From: UBA6663 sp044226485
GTDB taxonomy: Bacteria > Chloroflexota > Anaerolineae > Anaerolineales > UBA6663
Assembly (NCBI GenBank): GCA_044226485.1
Contig: JBGAGY010000007.1
Coordinates: forward strand, 310,001 to 374,000
Length of the DNA: 64,000 nucleotides
Direction of reading: 5' to 3'
Below the pieces are notes generated by a model. The model worked only from the letters and a program-made list of their open reading frames with translations. It ran no database searches and had not been told where the DNA came from. Positions within the stretch are counted from its first letter, which is position 1. Every line of letters starts with the position of its first letter. Made by a program: the position numbers and the translations under genes. Of this stretch, positions 19,746-29,561 are shown in pieces.

Positions 19746-20545
19746 AAGAGCGGCTTTACGAGATCTGGACGCGATTCGCGGCCCGGCCGAGCCTGGCGCG
19801 CATGAACCGCGTGTTGGTGCGCATGGGCCTGCATGGCCTGGGCGTGCTCAATACGCGCGACGAACTGTCGGGTGAGGCTGCGTTTCTGAAGCGATATCTG
19901 CGCGGCCTGACGCGGCCTGTCGTCATCGACGTCGGCGCTCATAGCGGCGAATACGCGGGGCTTGTGTTGGCAGCCGCGCCGGACGCCCGCCTCATCTCGG
20001 TCGAGCCGCATCCCGCCACCTTCGCACGTCTGGCTGAGGTGGCTAAAGCGCGAGGCTTCACGGCGGTGCACGCGGCTTGCGGCGCTGCGTCCGGCTCGGC
20101 ACAGCTGAGCGATTATGCAGACCACCCAGACGGGTCGCAGCATGCATCGCTCTATGCGGGCGTCATCGACACCGTCTGGGGCAAACCTTCGATGACCGTT
20201 GACGTGACGGTCACGACCCTTGACGCGCTCGCCGAAGCGCACGGCCTCGAGGCCATCGACCTGCTCAAGATTGACACCGAAGGCGCCGAGCTCGACGTGT
20301 TGCGCGGCGCGCGCGGCCTGTTGAAGGCCGGCCGCGTCCACGCAGTTCAGTTCGAGTTCAACGACACGCTGACGATCAGTCGCGTCTTCATGCGTGAGTT
20401 TCAAGACGAGCTTGCGGGTTTCCACCTCTATCGACTTCTGCCGCACGGGCAACTGAGCCTCGAGCCGTATCGCCCTGTGTACAGTGAGATCTTCGCGTAC
20501 CAGAACATCGTCGCGTTGCCGCGAGAGGCGGACCATGTCGCTTGA
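19742..20545 (+). CDS. FkbM family methyltransferase
   Basis: This 267-residue SAM-dependent methyltransferase has motif I VIDVGAHSGEYAGLVL (about 62-77), the acidic ribose-binding residue in LISVEPHP, and the FkbM-type post-motif IDLLKIDTEGAELDVLRGA. It probably O-methylates a sugar of the glycan. ATG 19742 is chosen because GGAGGA lies 8 nt upstream and it forms an ATGA overlap with the flippase stop; a TTG five codons earlier is less likely. Its 3' end overlaps the next gene by 11 nt. Confidence 0.92.
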   Translation: MKERLYEIWTRFAARPSLARMNRVLVRMGLHGLGVLNTRDELSGEAAFLKRYLRGLTRPVVIDVGAHSGEYAGLVLAAAPDARLISVEPHPATFARLAEVAKARGFTAVHAACGAASGSAQLSDYADHPDGSQHASLYAGVIDTVWGKPSMTVDVTVTTLDALAEAHGLEAIDLLKIDTEGAELDVLRGARGLLKAGRVHAVQFEFNDTLTISRVFMREFQDELAGFHLYRLLPHGQLSLEPYRPVYSEIFAYQNIVALPREADHVA

Positions 20546-21464
20546 GACGCCTGTCGTCTTTCTGGTCTTCAACCGCCCGGAGTTGACGGCGCGCGTGTTC
20601 GACGCGATTCGTCTGGCCCGACCGGCGCGGCTGCTGATCGTGGCCGATGGACCGCGGCATGGCCGCGACGGCGAGGCCGAGCGGGTCGCGCGGGTGCGCG
20701 AGATCGTGTCGCAGGTCGATTGGCCTTGCCTGGTGGAGAACAACGCCTCGGACGTGAACCTCGGGTGCCGGCGGCGCGTGTCGTCGGGCCTCGACTGGGC
20801 GTTCGAGCGCGTCGACCGCGCCATCATCCTCGAAGACGACTGTTTGCCCGAGCCGGGGTTCTTCACCTTCTGCGACGAGTTGCTCGAGCGCTACGTCGAC
20901 GACCCGCGCGTCATGCACATCGCCGGCAGCTGCTTCCTGCCCGATCTGGCGCAGCGGCCCGAGAGCTACGTGGTCTCGCGCTTTCCATTCATCTGGGGGT
21001 GGGCGACCTGGCGAAGGGCCTGGCGACAGTTCGACCTCGACATGCGCGCCTGGCCGCGCTTCGAAGCCGACGGCAAATTGGCCGAGCTCTTTCCGGACCC
21101 GGCTGACGCGCGGATCTGGGTGCGCAATTTGTCGGCCACGCATCGCGGCGACGTCGATACGTGGGACGCGCAATGGGTGCTGGCCTTCTGGCTCGCCGGC
21201 GGGATGTCGCTCGTGTCGACCCGCAACCTGATCAGCAACCTGGGCTTCGGCAAGGACGCGACGCACACCATCGGCTGGTCGCCGCAAGCTGCGCTGCCTA
21301 CGCGCGCGCTCGACCTGCCGCTACGGCATCCCGAGGCATTGGCCTTCGATCCCGCGCTGGATGCGCGCTTCCAACAAACGGTCTTTCGGCAGCGGCGGTC
21401 GGTGATCGATCGCGTCCGCCAACAGCTCTGGCGCCTCTCGATGGCGGCCGGTCTCGCGAATTGA
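20535..21464 (+). CDS. GT2-like glycosyltransferase
   Basis: This 309-residue protein begins TPVVFLVFNRPELTARVFDA and has RLLIVADGPR and VNLGCRRRVSSGLDWAF. The DXD-type metal/nucleotide-sugar motif appears as AIILEDDCLPEPGFF. MHIAGSCF and FIWGWATWRRAWRQFD are typical of this GT-A subgroup. It probably transfers a sugar at the cytoplasmic face during repeat-unit assembly. ATG 20535 is chosen at the family N terminus. Confidence 0.88.
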   Translation: MSLETPVVFLVFNRPELTARVFDAIRLARPARLLIVADGPRHGRDGEAERVARVREIVSQVDWPCLVENNASDVNLGCRRRVSSGLDWAFERVDRAIILEDDCLPEPGFFTFCDELLERYVDDPRVMHIAGSCFLPDLAQRPESYVVSRFPFIWGWATWRRAWRQFDLDMRAWPRFEADGKLAELFPDPADARIWVRNLSATHRGDVDTWDAQWVLAFWLAGGMSLVSTRNLISNLGFGKDATHTIGWSPQAALPTRALDLPLRHPEALAFDPALDARFQQTVFRQRRSVIDRVRQQLWRLSMAAGLAN

Positions 21465-21475
21465 GGATATCCATC

Positions 21476-22390
21476 ATGACGACGTGCCCCATCTGCAAAG
21501 ACGTCGAAGCCACAGTGGTCGCGAACACAACCCGCGCCGAGCTCATCACGCGCTGGCAGCGCATGTTCAACGTCAACATCAGCGATGAGTTGATCGGTCT
21601 CGACACGGTCTCGGAGCGACGCTGCCCTCGCTGTGGCCTGCAGTTCTATCCGGCCGAAGGCGCGGGCTCAGCGCACCTCTACGAGCAGCTGTGCCGGTTC
21701 CCGTGGTACTACATGCCGGCCAAGTGGGAGCACGACATGGCGATCGCCGATCTGCGCAGAGGCGATCGCGTGCTCGAGGTCGGCTGCGGGGCCGGGGCGT
21801 TCGTGGCGCGCTTGTGCAAGGCGGGCTGGGAGGCGAGCGGGCTCGAGCTCAACGACGCTGCGGTAGCCGAGGCGCAGAGTGCGGGCATCCCCGTGACAAG
21901 TGAATCGATCGGCACTGTCGCCGCCGAACGGCCGGGCAGCTACGACATGGTCTGCAGCTTCGAGGTGCTCGAGCACGTTGCCGATCCCTTCGACTTCATC
22001 GAGCAGCAGGTGCGGGCGCTGCGCGTCGGCGGGCGGCTCGCGATCGGTGTGCCGAACCAGGACAGCTATATCCGGCGTGAGGACAACCTGCTCAACATGC
22101 CGCCGCACCACGTCTCACGCTGGTCGGCTCAGTCCCTGCGCCACCTTGCGGAAGTCTTTCCGCTGCGCCTGACACGCCTGGCGACCGAACCGCTGCAGCG
22201 CTATCACGTTCGCGGATACACGCGAGTGTGGGCGGCGCCGTTGCGGCGTCTTGCCCTGCCCGGGCGCGCGGCGGCCTGGGCGCTCGGCGGAGCCGCGGCC
22301 CAGGTCCTCACGCACAGCGGTCTGCATCGGCGGCTCACCGGTCAGACCATTTACGCCTGTTTCGAGCGCATCGACGCGAGCCCGGCATGA
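21476..22390 (+). CDS. class I SAM-dependent methyltransferase with N-terminal zinc-ribbon motif
   Basis: This 304-residue protein carries two CxxC pairs at the N terminus (TTCPICKD and RRCPRCGLQF), a likely zinc-binding module. The methyltransferase core follows: DRVLEVGCGAGAFVARL (motif I), CSFEVLEHVADPFDFI and ALRVGGRLAIGVPNQDS. This layout is common in sugar C- or O-methyltransferases of polysaccharide loci. ATG 21476 is 11 nt after the preceding stop, with TTGAGGA nearby. Its stop overlaps the next ATG as ATGA. Confidence 0.9.
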   Translation: MTTCPICKDVEATVVANTTRAELITRWQRMFNVNISDELIGLDTVSERRCPRCGLQFYPAEGAGSAHLYEQLCRFPWYYMPAKWEHDMAIADLRRGDRVLEVGCGAGAFVARLCKAGWEASGLELNDAAVAEAQSAGIPVTSESIGTVAAERPGSYDMVCSFEVLEHVADPFDFIEQQVRALRVGGRLAIGVPNQDSYIRREDNLLNMPPHHVSRWSAQSLRHLAEVFPLRLTRLATEPLQRYHVRGYTRVWAAPLRRLALPGRAAAWALGGAAAQVLTHSGLHRRLTGQTIYACFERIDASPA

Positions 22391-23784
22391 ACGCGTTACT
22401 GGCTGACCGGCTTCCGGTTCCCATGCTCAGCGAAACCCGGTCTTTGCGGATCGCGCAGCTTTCAACTGCAGCTGCCGGCGGCGGTGCGGAAAAGGTCGCA
22501 CGGTCGTTGCATGACGCGTTTCTGGCGGCGGGCCAGCAGGCTGAGCTGTGGGTCGGCCGCCCCCCGCGTCAGCCACTGCCCGGCGTGCGCCTGATCGAGC
22601 AGGCCTCTGGCGCGCAGGACGGTCGCACGCTCTGGCGCCTCGCCGATGGTCTGCGCGGCAAGGCCGGGCGGGTGACCGGAGCGTGGCGGATGGCCCGGGC
22701 TTTGCGTCGCATCGCGTTGCCCGCCGCGCGCGCGGCGTTGAGTTCGGGTCGAGAGGATTTCGACTATCCGGGTATCTGGGGCCTCGCTCGGCTCTGGAGC
22801 GCGCACCCGCCCGACGTCATCCACGCCCACAATCTGCACGGCGAGTATTTCGATCTGCGCGCTTTGCCGCTGCTGTCTCGGCTGGCCCCCATGGCGCTGA
22901 CTCTGCACGACCAATGGTTGCTGACCGGGCATTGCGCTCACGACTTCAACTGCGGTCGGTGGCGGTCGGGCTGTGGCAGTTGTCCCGATCTTTCGATCTA
23001 CCCCGCCATCACGCGTGATGCGACCGCCGAGAACTGGGCAGCCAAACGAGATCTGTATCGCCAGTCGCGACTCCATGTCGCCGCACCAAGCCAGTGGCTG
23101 CTCGATCGCGTCGCCCAATCCCCGTTGATGGAAGGCGTCGTTGAACGGCGACTGATCCGGATCGGGATCAATCGCGCCGTCTTTCGCCCGGGTGATCGTG
23201 CCGAGGCCCGGCATCGCCTCGGCCTGCCGCAGGACGCTGCGGTGGTCATGTTCGCGGCCAACGGCACGCGCTCGAACATCTGGAAGGACTTCGCCACGCT
23301 CGAAAAGGCCGTGCAACTCCTGCCGGCGTTGCTGGGCCAGCGCCGCGTCATCCTGCTTGCCGTCGGTCAGGCCGGCGCCACCCGCACCGTAGGCGGCGCC
23401 GAGCTCCGCATGCTCGGCTTCATCTCGAATCCGGCCGAGCTGGCCGACCACTATCGAGCGGCCGACCTGTATCTGCACGCCACGCGCGCCGACAACTCGC
23501 CGATCGTCGTACTCGAGGCACTGGCCTGTGGAACGCCAGTGGTCGCCAGCGACGTCGGCGGCGTGCCAGAGCTCGTCGAGCCCGGGCGCACCGGCTGGCT
23601 CGCCCCGGTCGGGGATGCGCAGGCGCTGGCGGCTCAGGCGGCGCGACTCTTGCTCGATGCCGATCAGCGTTCGCGGTTTTCGGAGGCGGCCACGGCCCGG
23701 ATCGCCAGGGACTTCGACTTCGAGCGCCAGACGCGGGCTTATCTGGATTGGTTTTGCGAACTGGCGGATGCCAGGAGGGCGTAG
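22387..23784 (+). CDS. GT4 family glycosyltransferase
   Basis: This 465-residue retaining GT-B enzyme has an N-terminal acceptor domain with RIAQLSTAAAGGGAEKVARS and VIHAHNLHGEYFDL. The segment MALTLHDQWLLTGHC and the cysteine-rich stretch with CGRWRSGCGSC are typical of a WcaC-like subgroup. The C-terminal donor domain contains VVMFAANGTRSNIWKDFATL and the E-x7-E-type motif SPIVVLEALACGTPVVASDV. It is coupled to the methyltransferase by ATGA. The sugar donor is unknown. Confidence 0.92.
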   Translation: MNALLADRLPVPMLSETRSLRIAQLSTAAAGGGAEKVARSLHDAFLAAGQQAELWVGRPPRQPLPGVRLIEQASGAQDGRTLWRLADGLRGKAGRVTGAWRMARALRRIALPAARAALSSGREDFDYPGIWGLARLWSAHPPDVIHAHNLHGEYFDLRALPLLSRLAPMALTLHDQWLLTGHCAHDFNCGRWRSGCGSCPDLSIYPAITRDATAENWAAKRDLYRQSRLHVAAPSQWLLDRVAQSPLMEGVVERRLIRIGINRAVFRPGDRAEARHRLGLPQDAAVVMFAANGTRSNIWKDFATLEKAVQLLPALLGQRRVILLAVGQAGATRTVGGAELRMLGFISNPAELADHYRAADLYLHATRADNSPIVVLEALACGTPVVASDVGGVPELVEPGRTGWLAPVGDAQALAAQAARLLLDADQRSRFSEAATARIARDFDFERQTRAYLDWFCELADARRA

Positions 23785-23787
23785 GCC

Positions 23788-24816
23788 ATGAACAAGCACA
23801 TCACCCTGGCCGATCTACCGCCGGCGCCGCCAGGCCGAACCGGCTGGCCCTGGACCGAAGGGTGCGCCGAGCTCCCGCCGACTCGTCAGGATGGCTCGGA
23901 GTGGCCGACGATCACGCTGGTGACGCCATCGTTCAACCAGGCCGCCTATCTTGAGGAGACGATCCGGTCCGTCCTGCTGCAAGGGTATCCCCGCCTGCAG
24001 TATGTCGTCGTCGACGGCGGCTCGACCGACGGCAGCGTCGACATCCTCAAGCGCTATGAGGCGTACCTCGATCACTGGGTCAGCGAGCCGGACCGCGGCC
24101 AGACTGACGCAATCCGCAAAGGCCTGGCGATCGCCCGCGGCGAAGTCTTCAACTGGTTGTGTTCAGACGACGTCTTCCGTCCGGGCGCTCTGGCCCACGT
24201 GGGCGGCGCCTGGGCGCCAGGCCACATCGTCTATGGCCTCGCGAGCTTCATCGACGAGCACGGGCTCGATCTTGGGACCTGTCCGGGACAGAGCGAGACC
24301 ATGACCTGGGACAAGCTCCTGCGCTTCGGCTCGTACTACCTCATCCAGCCCGCGACGTTCCTGCCGACCCAGGAAGTCATCGATGCCGGCGGCCCCGACC
24401 TCACGCTTCACTACGTGATGGATTGGGATCTGTATACCCGACTGAAGACGCGCACCTACACCTGCGTGCGCGAGGACCTTGTGGCGTATCGCCTGCATCA
24501 AACCTCCAAGACGTTCTCGCAGGCCGACCGCTTCGTGCACGACGTCGAGCGGATCTCGGCGCGCCTCGCGAGTGAAGGCGTGTTGTCAGCGGGTGCCGCC
24601 GCCGCACTGTCGAACCTGTTTGCGGGTCGGACATATCTGATGCCGAACGTGCGTCAACGCCAGCGCGGCATACAGGCCCTGGCGCAGGCCGTTCAGCGCG
24701 ATCCAGCCAGCTTGCCCGAAGCGCTCGGGGTCGCGGCCAAGGGCCTGTTGCGCCCGGCCGTCGGAGAGCGCGCCTGGGCGTGGGCGCGTGGCGCACAGGC
24801 GCGGCTACGAGGCTGA
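23788..24816 (+). CDS. GT2 family glycosyltransferase
   Basis: This 342-residue GT-A enzyme has PTITLVTPSFNQAAYLEETI, the nucleotide-binding QYVVVDGGSTDGSVDILK, the conserved SEPDRGQTDAIRKGL, and the DXD equivalent FNWLCSDDVF. GQ(T/S)DAI-type GT2 proteins are frequent in capsule and exopolysaccharide loci. It starts 3 nt after the preceding gene. The substrate is unknown. Confidence 0.93.
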   Translation: MNKHITLADLPPAPPGRTGWPWTEGCAELPPTRQDGSEWPTITLVTPSFNQAAYLEETIRSVLLQGYPRLQYVVVDGGSTDGSVDILKRYEAYLDHWVSEPDRGQTDAIRKGLAIARGEVFNWLCSDDVFRPGALAHVGGAWAPGHIVYGLASFIDEHGLDLGTCPGQSETMTWDKLLRFGSYYLIQPATFLPTQEVIDAGGPDLTLHYVMDWDLYTRLKTRTYTCVREDLVAYRLHQTSKTFSQADRFVHDVERISARLASEGVLSAGAAAALSNLFAGRTYLMPNVRQRQRGIQALAQAVQRDPASLPEALGVAAKGLLRPAVGERAWAWARGAQARLRG

Positions 24817-24823
24817 GTCCACG

Positions 24824-27196
24824 ATGGCATCGTCAACGACTCCGATTGTGTCCGCCACGCCGCTCTCGCCGATGACGGCAGCGTCATCGGCCGATCCGCG
24901 TTCGACAGCGCGACGCGCGCTCTGGACCTGGACGAGCGAACTCGTCACCGGTGTGGTCCTCGCGTATCTGCTGACCATCGGCCTATCCCCGAACGTCTTG
25001 TGGCCGACGCCGTTTTCGATCGTCACGTTGGGTCTGTTCGGAGCGCTGACATCCGCCTGGCTCTGGGTACGGGTTCGCTCGACCGGGGCGCGACTGGGCT
25101 CGGTGCCGCTGGCGATCGCGGCGCTCCTGATGGTCGGCGCGCTTTCGGCGTGGACGTCGTTGGATCCCGCGCGTTCGTGGAGCGCCTGGTGGCAGACGCT
25201 GGCGCTCGCTGCCGTCCTGCTGCTTGCCGCGGACCTTTTCGCGGGACGACAGCGAAGCTGGATCCACAACGTCGTGCTGTGGGCGGGCGGTCTGTCGATG
25301 CTCTGGACCTGGGCTCAAGTGGCCGGTTGGTACGGGGCGTGGTTGTCGCTCAATCCGCAGAACGTATTGCCCGAGCTCCCGTTTCGTTTGCAGAACCCGA
25401 ACCAGATCGCGCTGCAACTCGCGCTGCTGCTGGTGTTGGCCGTCGCTCGATTTGCCGGCGGACCTGCCCGAGCGCGACTGTGGCTCGCGCCTTACATCCT
25501 CAGCGTTGCTGCGCTGTTGTTTCTGTCGTCGTCGCGCGGCGGCTGGATCGGCGCGGCGGTGGGGCTGGCCGTGCTCGGGGTGGCGCTCATCGGTCGTGAC
25601 GGCGCGAAGGAGTGGGGCGGTCGACTTCGCACGACGGTCAAGGCTCGACCGTGGCTCGGCGTGGTCGCGATCGTTGTGGGCCTGACGGTCGTCGCCGGCC
25701 TCGGCCTGATCGTGCTCAAACAGTTGAATCAGCCGACGCGCGGCGGGCGCCTGGAGTATTGGGTCCCGGCACTCGAGACGTTCGCGGCACATCCTTGGCT
25801 GGGCCAGGGTCAGGCGACGTTCGCGGTCAGCTTCATGCGTTCGAAGACGGCGCCGCCGGCCGTCGTGTACAACCATGCTCACAGCATCTACCTCAACACG
25901 CTCGCGGAAGGCGGCGTGTTGGGCGCGTTGTCGGGTCTTGGCCTGATCGCGGCCGTCGCTGCCGTTTTGTGGAAGCGGCGCTCCGACACAGACGCCGCGG
26001 CCTCTGCGAGCTTCGCCCTGGGCGCGGCCGCGCTGGCCCTGTTCCTGGCTCACGGCCTCGTCGAGAACGTGGCGTTCGACAAGGGCAATGTGCTCTTGCT
26101 GGCGTTGCTCCTGGCGAGTTGTTTCGGAGCGGCGGATGCTTTGAAGGCGCAACCGCGACCCGGGACGGCCGTGTGGCCCGGTCTGCTGGCCGTCGCCGCT
26201 CTCGCGCTCGGGGGCCTCGGTGTGTGGCGCGACGACCCCGCCCATCGTGGCGCGGACCTGGCCAACGCCGGCGATTGGCCTGGCGCCGCCGATGCGTTTG
26301 CTGAAGCGACGCGTCGCGATCCGGGTTCGTCGGCAGCCTGGCAACAACTGGCCCTGTCGGAAGCCCACCTCGCGGCATCTGACTCGCCCGGCTCCCTCGA
26401 GCCCGCGATGGCTTCGCTGGAGCGCGCTGTCGCATTGGATCCCAACTGGCCGGCCAACGCGCTCAACCTCGGCGCGTTGTATCGCGCCGCCGGTGATCGC
26501 GAGAAGGCGCGTGAGTGGCTTACGCGTGCCGTCGAGGCGGCGCCGCTCGTGCCGCTCTACCACATGAACCTCGGCCGCCTGCTCGAAGAGATGCAGGTCG
26601 ACGAAGCCGCGATCCAGTCGTACCGGCAGGCTCTGACACTGTCGCCTGAACTGGCGGCTGCTCCGTTCTGGCGCGAGACCACGGTGCGGCAGAGCGTGCT
26701 GGCTGAATGGACGGCGCAGCCGCCGGCGCCGGCCGTCGACGCGGCCCCGGTTCAAGTAGCTGCCGGCATCTCCGACACTTTCTTGATAGAAGCCGAGCGC
26801 GCGCTGGCTGGCGGCGACCTCGACAAGGCCGAGTACTGGTTGGGGATGGCGGATCTCGGCTACTGGTCGAGCGCCGACGCGAGACTGCGCTGGGCCTGGC
26901 GAGTGGCCGAGGTCAAGGCGGCGCGCGGCCATGCGACAGAAGCGGCGAGCGTGGTCGATCGACTGATGGACCTTGTGGCGGAACCATCGTCGTTTGGTCC
27001 GGGGACGAGCGGTGGTTCGGTCTATGGAACCTACGTGGCGCTGCGACCGACTATGCAGGCGGAGCTGGTTCCGCAGGTCCTCGATTTAACCCCGTCGATC
27101 GAGTGGCCCACTCGCTTTCAGACGGCTCGCACCTGGTGCGCCGACGTCGAACCCCAAGCGCGCCCGGCGTGGTGCGGGTCAGGAGAGGCACCATGA
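24824..27196 (+). CDS. O-antigen ligase-like polymerase with C-terminal TPR domain (copy 1)
   Basis: This protein of about 790 residues has some 11-12 membrane helices with the Wzy_C signature: LFLSSSRGGWIGAAVGLAVL, a large external loop with WLGQGQATFAVSF, and the characteristic VYNHAHSIYLNTLAEGGVLG. A TPR-rich soluble region (about 470-700) follows, with repeats such as DPNWPANALNLGALYRAAGD and PLYHMNLGRLLEE. It probably joins or polymerises lipid-linked glycan at the outer face. ATG 24824 begins the protein-like sequence. The stop forms ATGA with the next gene. A second fusion of the same plan is at 30468. Confidence 0.88.
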   Translation: MASSTTPIVSATPLSPMTAASSADPRSTARRALWTWTSELVTGVVLAYLLTIGLSPNVLWPTPFSIVTLGLFGALTSAWLWVRVRSTGARLGSVPLAIAALLMVGALSAWTSLDPARSWSAWWQTLALAAVLLLAADLFAGRQRSWIHNVVLWAGGLSMLWTWAQVAGWYGAWLSLNPQNVLPELPFRLQNPNQIALQLALLLVLAVARFAGGPARARLWLAPYILSVAALLFLSSSRGGWIGAAVGLAVLGVALIGRDGAKEWGGRLRTTVKARPWLGVVAIVVGLTVVAGLGLIVLKQLNQPTRGGRLEYWVPALETFAAHPWLGQGQATFAVSFMRSKTAPPAVVYNHAHSIYLNTLAEGGVLGALSGLGLIAAVAAVLWKRRSDTDAAASASFALGAAALALFLAHGLVENVAFDKGNVLLLALLLASCFGAADALKAQPRPGTAVWPGLLAVAALALGGLGVWRDDPAHRGADLANAGDWPGAADAFAEATRRDPGSSAAWQQLALSEAHLAASDSPGSLEPAMASLERAVALDPNWPANALNLGALYRAAGDREKAREWLTRAVEAAPLVPLYHMNLGRLLEEMQVDEAAIQSYRQALTLSPELAAAPFWRETTVRQSVLAEWTAQPPAPAVDAAPVQVAAGISDTFLIEAERALAGGDLDKAEYWLGMADLGYWSSADARLRWAWRVAEVKAARGHATEAASVVDRLMDLVAEPSSFGPGTSGGSVYGTYVALRPTMQAELVPQVLDLTPSIEWPTRFQTARTWCADVEPQARPAWCGSGEAP

Positions 27197-28443
27197 ACCT
27201 GCTGTACACCCTCACGGCCTATCCGCCGTTCTGGGGCGGGGCGCAATTGCTGATGCACGGCCTGGCTCGTGAGCTGATGGGGCAGCACTCGGTGCAGGTC
27301 GTGTCGCAATGGGACACGGCGCGCAGCGATTGGCTGCGCGGCACCACGCTGACTGCGCCGCTCGAGGATCGGTCGTACATCGTCGATGGCGTACGGGTCC
27401 GCCGCATCGGCGTGCCGGCGGCGGCGCGCGCCGGGTTGCGCCCCTGGGTGTCAGCCTACTGGCTGGCTCAAGGCCTGGCCATCTCGCGCATCGCCGATGT
27501 GCTGGCCGCGCGCTTCGCCGATCTCGCCGCCGAGGCCGACCTGATCCACAACTGCCGGATCGGCCGCGAACCGCTGACGGCCGCGTCGCTGGAGCTGGCG
27601 CGCCGTCACCAGATCCCGTTCGTCCTCTCGCCGGTGCACCATCCGCGCTGGGGATCGTGGCTGCACCGTCACTATCACAGGCTGTATCGCTCCGCGGATG
27701 CAATCCTGGCATTGACGCGCGGCGAACGCGACCTGCTCGTCAGGCTCGGCGTCGACGAACGCAAGATCGCGATCACGGGCATGGGCCCCGATCTCGCCCC
27801 GACCGGTGATGGCGAGGCCTTCCGGGCCGCACACGGCCTGGGTCAGGATCCGGTTGTCCTGTTCGTCGGACAGAAATACGCCTACAAGGGAGTCGCGACC
27901 CTGCTCGAAGCGGCCTGGCACGTGTGGGAACGTTTCCCTGACACACGCTTCGTTTTCATCGGAAGACCCACTGATGAGACGCGCCATCTGTTCCGTGAGT
28001 TGGATCGCCGCGTGATCAACCTCGACGTGGTCGATCTGCAGACGAAGACCGATGCGTACGCGGCCTGCGACGTGTTCTGCCTGCCCTCGACACAAGAGAG
28101 CTTCGGCGGCGTGTACACCGAGGCCTGGTCCTTCGGCAAGCCCGTCATCGGCGCCGACATCGAAGCGGTCAGCGACGTGATCGACGATGGCCAGAACGGC
28201 TTTGTCTGCCCCCCGGCGCCGGGTCCGCTGGCCGACCATCTGATCACTTTATTGAACGACCCGGCTCTGCGCGAGCGTTTCGGCGCGGCGGGCCGGCGCA
28301 AGGTCGCCGAGCACTTTACGTGGGACCGGATCGCGGCTCTGACGGAGTCGGTCTATCAGGGCCTGCGTTTGGGTCGCGAGCCGGCCGACTCGCAAACGTT
28401 CACGGCGGCGGCAGCCAGCCGGATCGCGGAGGCAGCCGTATGA
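27193..28443 (+). CDS. GT4 family glycosyltransferase
   Basis: This 416-residue GT-B enzyme begins LLYTLTAYPPFWGGAQLLMH (Gly-rich acceptor-domain loop), followed by FVLSPVHHPRWGSW. The donor domain has DPVVLFVGQKYAYKGVATLL and the ESFGGVYTEAWSFGKPVIGA motif typical of GT4 catalytic Glu residues. GGAGAGG lies upstream of ATG 27193, which overlaps the ligase stop. Its stop in turn overlaps the next gene by ATGA. Confidence 0.93.
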   Translation: MNLLYTLTAYPPFWGGAQLLMHGLARELMGQHSVQVVSQWDTARSDWLRGTTLTAPLEDRSYIVDGVRVRRIGVPAAARAGLRPWVSAYWLAQGLAISRIADVLAARFADLAAEADLIHNCRIGREPLTAASLELARRHQIPFVLSPVHHPRWGSWLHRHYHRLYRSADAILALTRGERDLLVRLGVDERKIAITGMGPDLAPTGDGEAFRAAHGLGQDPVVLFVGQKYAYKGVATLLEAAWHVWERFPDTRFVFIGRPTDETRHLFRELDRRVINLDVVDLQTKTDAYAACDVFCLPSTQESFGGVYTEAWSFGKPVIGADIEAVSDVIDDGQNGFVCPPAPGPLADHLITLLNDPALRERFGAAGRRKVAEHFTWDRIAALTESVYQGLRLGREPADSQTFTAAAASRIAEAAV

Positions 28444-29561
28444 CGGCAGCCACTCCCGCGCCGCGCAAGCTCTCGAAGCCCGTCGAGTACGGCATCGTCG
28501 CGGTGCTGCTCGCGATAGCTGCCGCGATCCTGGTTGTGGCGGCTGAACGGCTGACGCTGCTCGACTCCGGCGTCTTCGGCTACGACTGGCATCTGTTCTG
28601 GACGACGGTGCGCAGTGGCGTGCCGGACTACAGCCAGCTCGACGTCTTCAATCCTCCGTGGACGCAGTTGATGCTCGTCCCCTTCGGCCAACTGTCGTTC
28701 AAGGCCAGCTGGGCGTTGTGGACGCTTGTGTCGCTCAGCGTCTTTGTGTTCGCCGTGCCGCAGCGCCAGAAGGGGCAGGCCTGGCCGCTTGGCCTGCTGC
28801 TCGGCGTCGGGTCCTTCTGGACTCTGCGCGCTCTGGCGGATGGCGCGCTCGAGGCCTTCGTGATCGCCGGCGCGCTCGTGCTGCTCTGGGCCTGGCGCGA
28901 GCAACGGCCGATCTGGCTTGGCATCGGGCTGGTGCTGGCGACGTCGAAGTATCAGGAGACCTGGCTGCTCGCCGTGGGCGTCGCGTTGTTGGCAGTTCGT
29001 TACTGGCGCCCGGCCAAGTGGGCGCGTGCGGCAGCGATCTGCGCTGCCGTGATGGTGCCCAGCCTGATCTGGCTCGGCCCAGGCTGGTGGGCACGCCTGA
29101 CCCACGGCGCTCAGGGCGTGGGTTTCTCGCCCAACATCGCGCGGCTCGGCAGCAACGTCAGCCTGCAGGCCCTGGGTGGTCTCCCGGGTTGGCCCGTCGC
29201 AGCGACCTGGGCTATCTGGGCGATCGTGCTCATCGCGACGGCGTTGACGCTCTGGCAACGCGTTCGCGGTCTCGAGACGCGCAGCCTCGGGTTGCTCGTC
29301 GTCACCTCGATGCTGTTGGCGCCCTACGTCGGGCTGCTGTCCCTGGCGAGCCTGATCGTGCTCGTGCTGGTGCCCATGATCCAGCGCCAGCGTTGGCTCG
29401 GGCTGGCGTTGGTCGCCTGGGCCAATATCCCGTATCTCACGGCGCTTCAGCCGGGCAGTCTGGGGCAGTTCGATTGGCCCGAGACCGTGCATCTCGGCTT
29501 GTTGGCGACGACATGGCTGGTCTTGATGGTGGAGTTGTGGCGCGGCAAGGAGGCGGCATGA
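28440..29561 (+). CDS. DUF2029/GT87-like polytopic membrane protein
   Basis: This 373-residue protein has about 9-10 helices. The motif region after helix 1 reads DSGVFGYDWHLFW, and DVFNPPWTQLMLVPFGQLS matches the PP-containing loop of GT87-type (DUF2029) mannosyl- or arabinofuranosyl-transferases, which use polyprenyl-phosphate sugars at the outer face. Assignment to that family is moderate. It has ATGA overlaps on both sides, which places it firmly in the operon. Confidence 0.75.
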   Translation: MTAATPAPRKLSKPVEYGIVAVLLAIAAAILVVAAERLTLLDSGVFGYDWHLFWTTVRSGVPDYSQLDVFNPPWTQLMLVPFGQLSFKASWALWTLVSLSVFVFAVPQRQKGQAWPLGLLLGVGSFWTLRALADGALEAFVIAGALVLLWAWREQRPIWLGIGLVLATSKYQETWLLAVGVALLAVRYWRPAKWARAAAICAAVMVPSLIWLGPGWWARLTHGAQGVGFSPNIARLGSNVSLQALGGLPGWPVAATWAIWAIVLIATALTLWQRVRGLETRSLGLLVVTSMLLAPYVGLLSLASLIVLVLVPMIQRQRWLGLALVAWANIPYLTALQPGSLGQFDWPETVHLGLLATTWLVLMVELWRGKEAA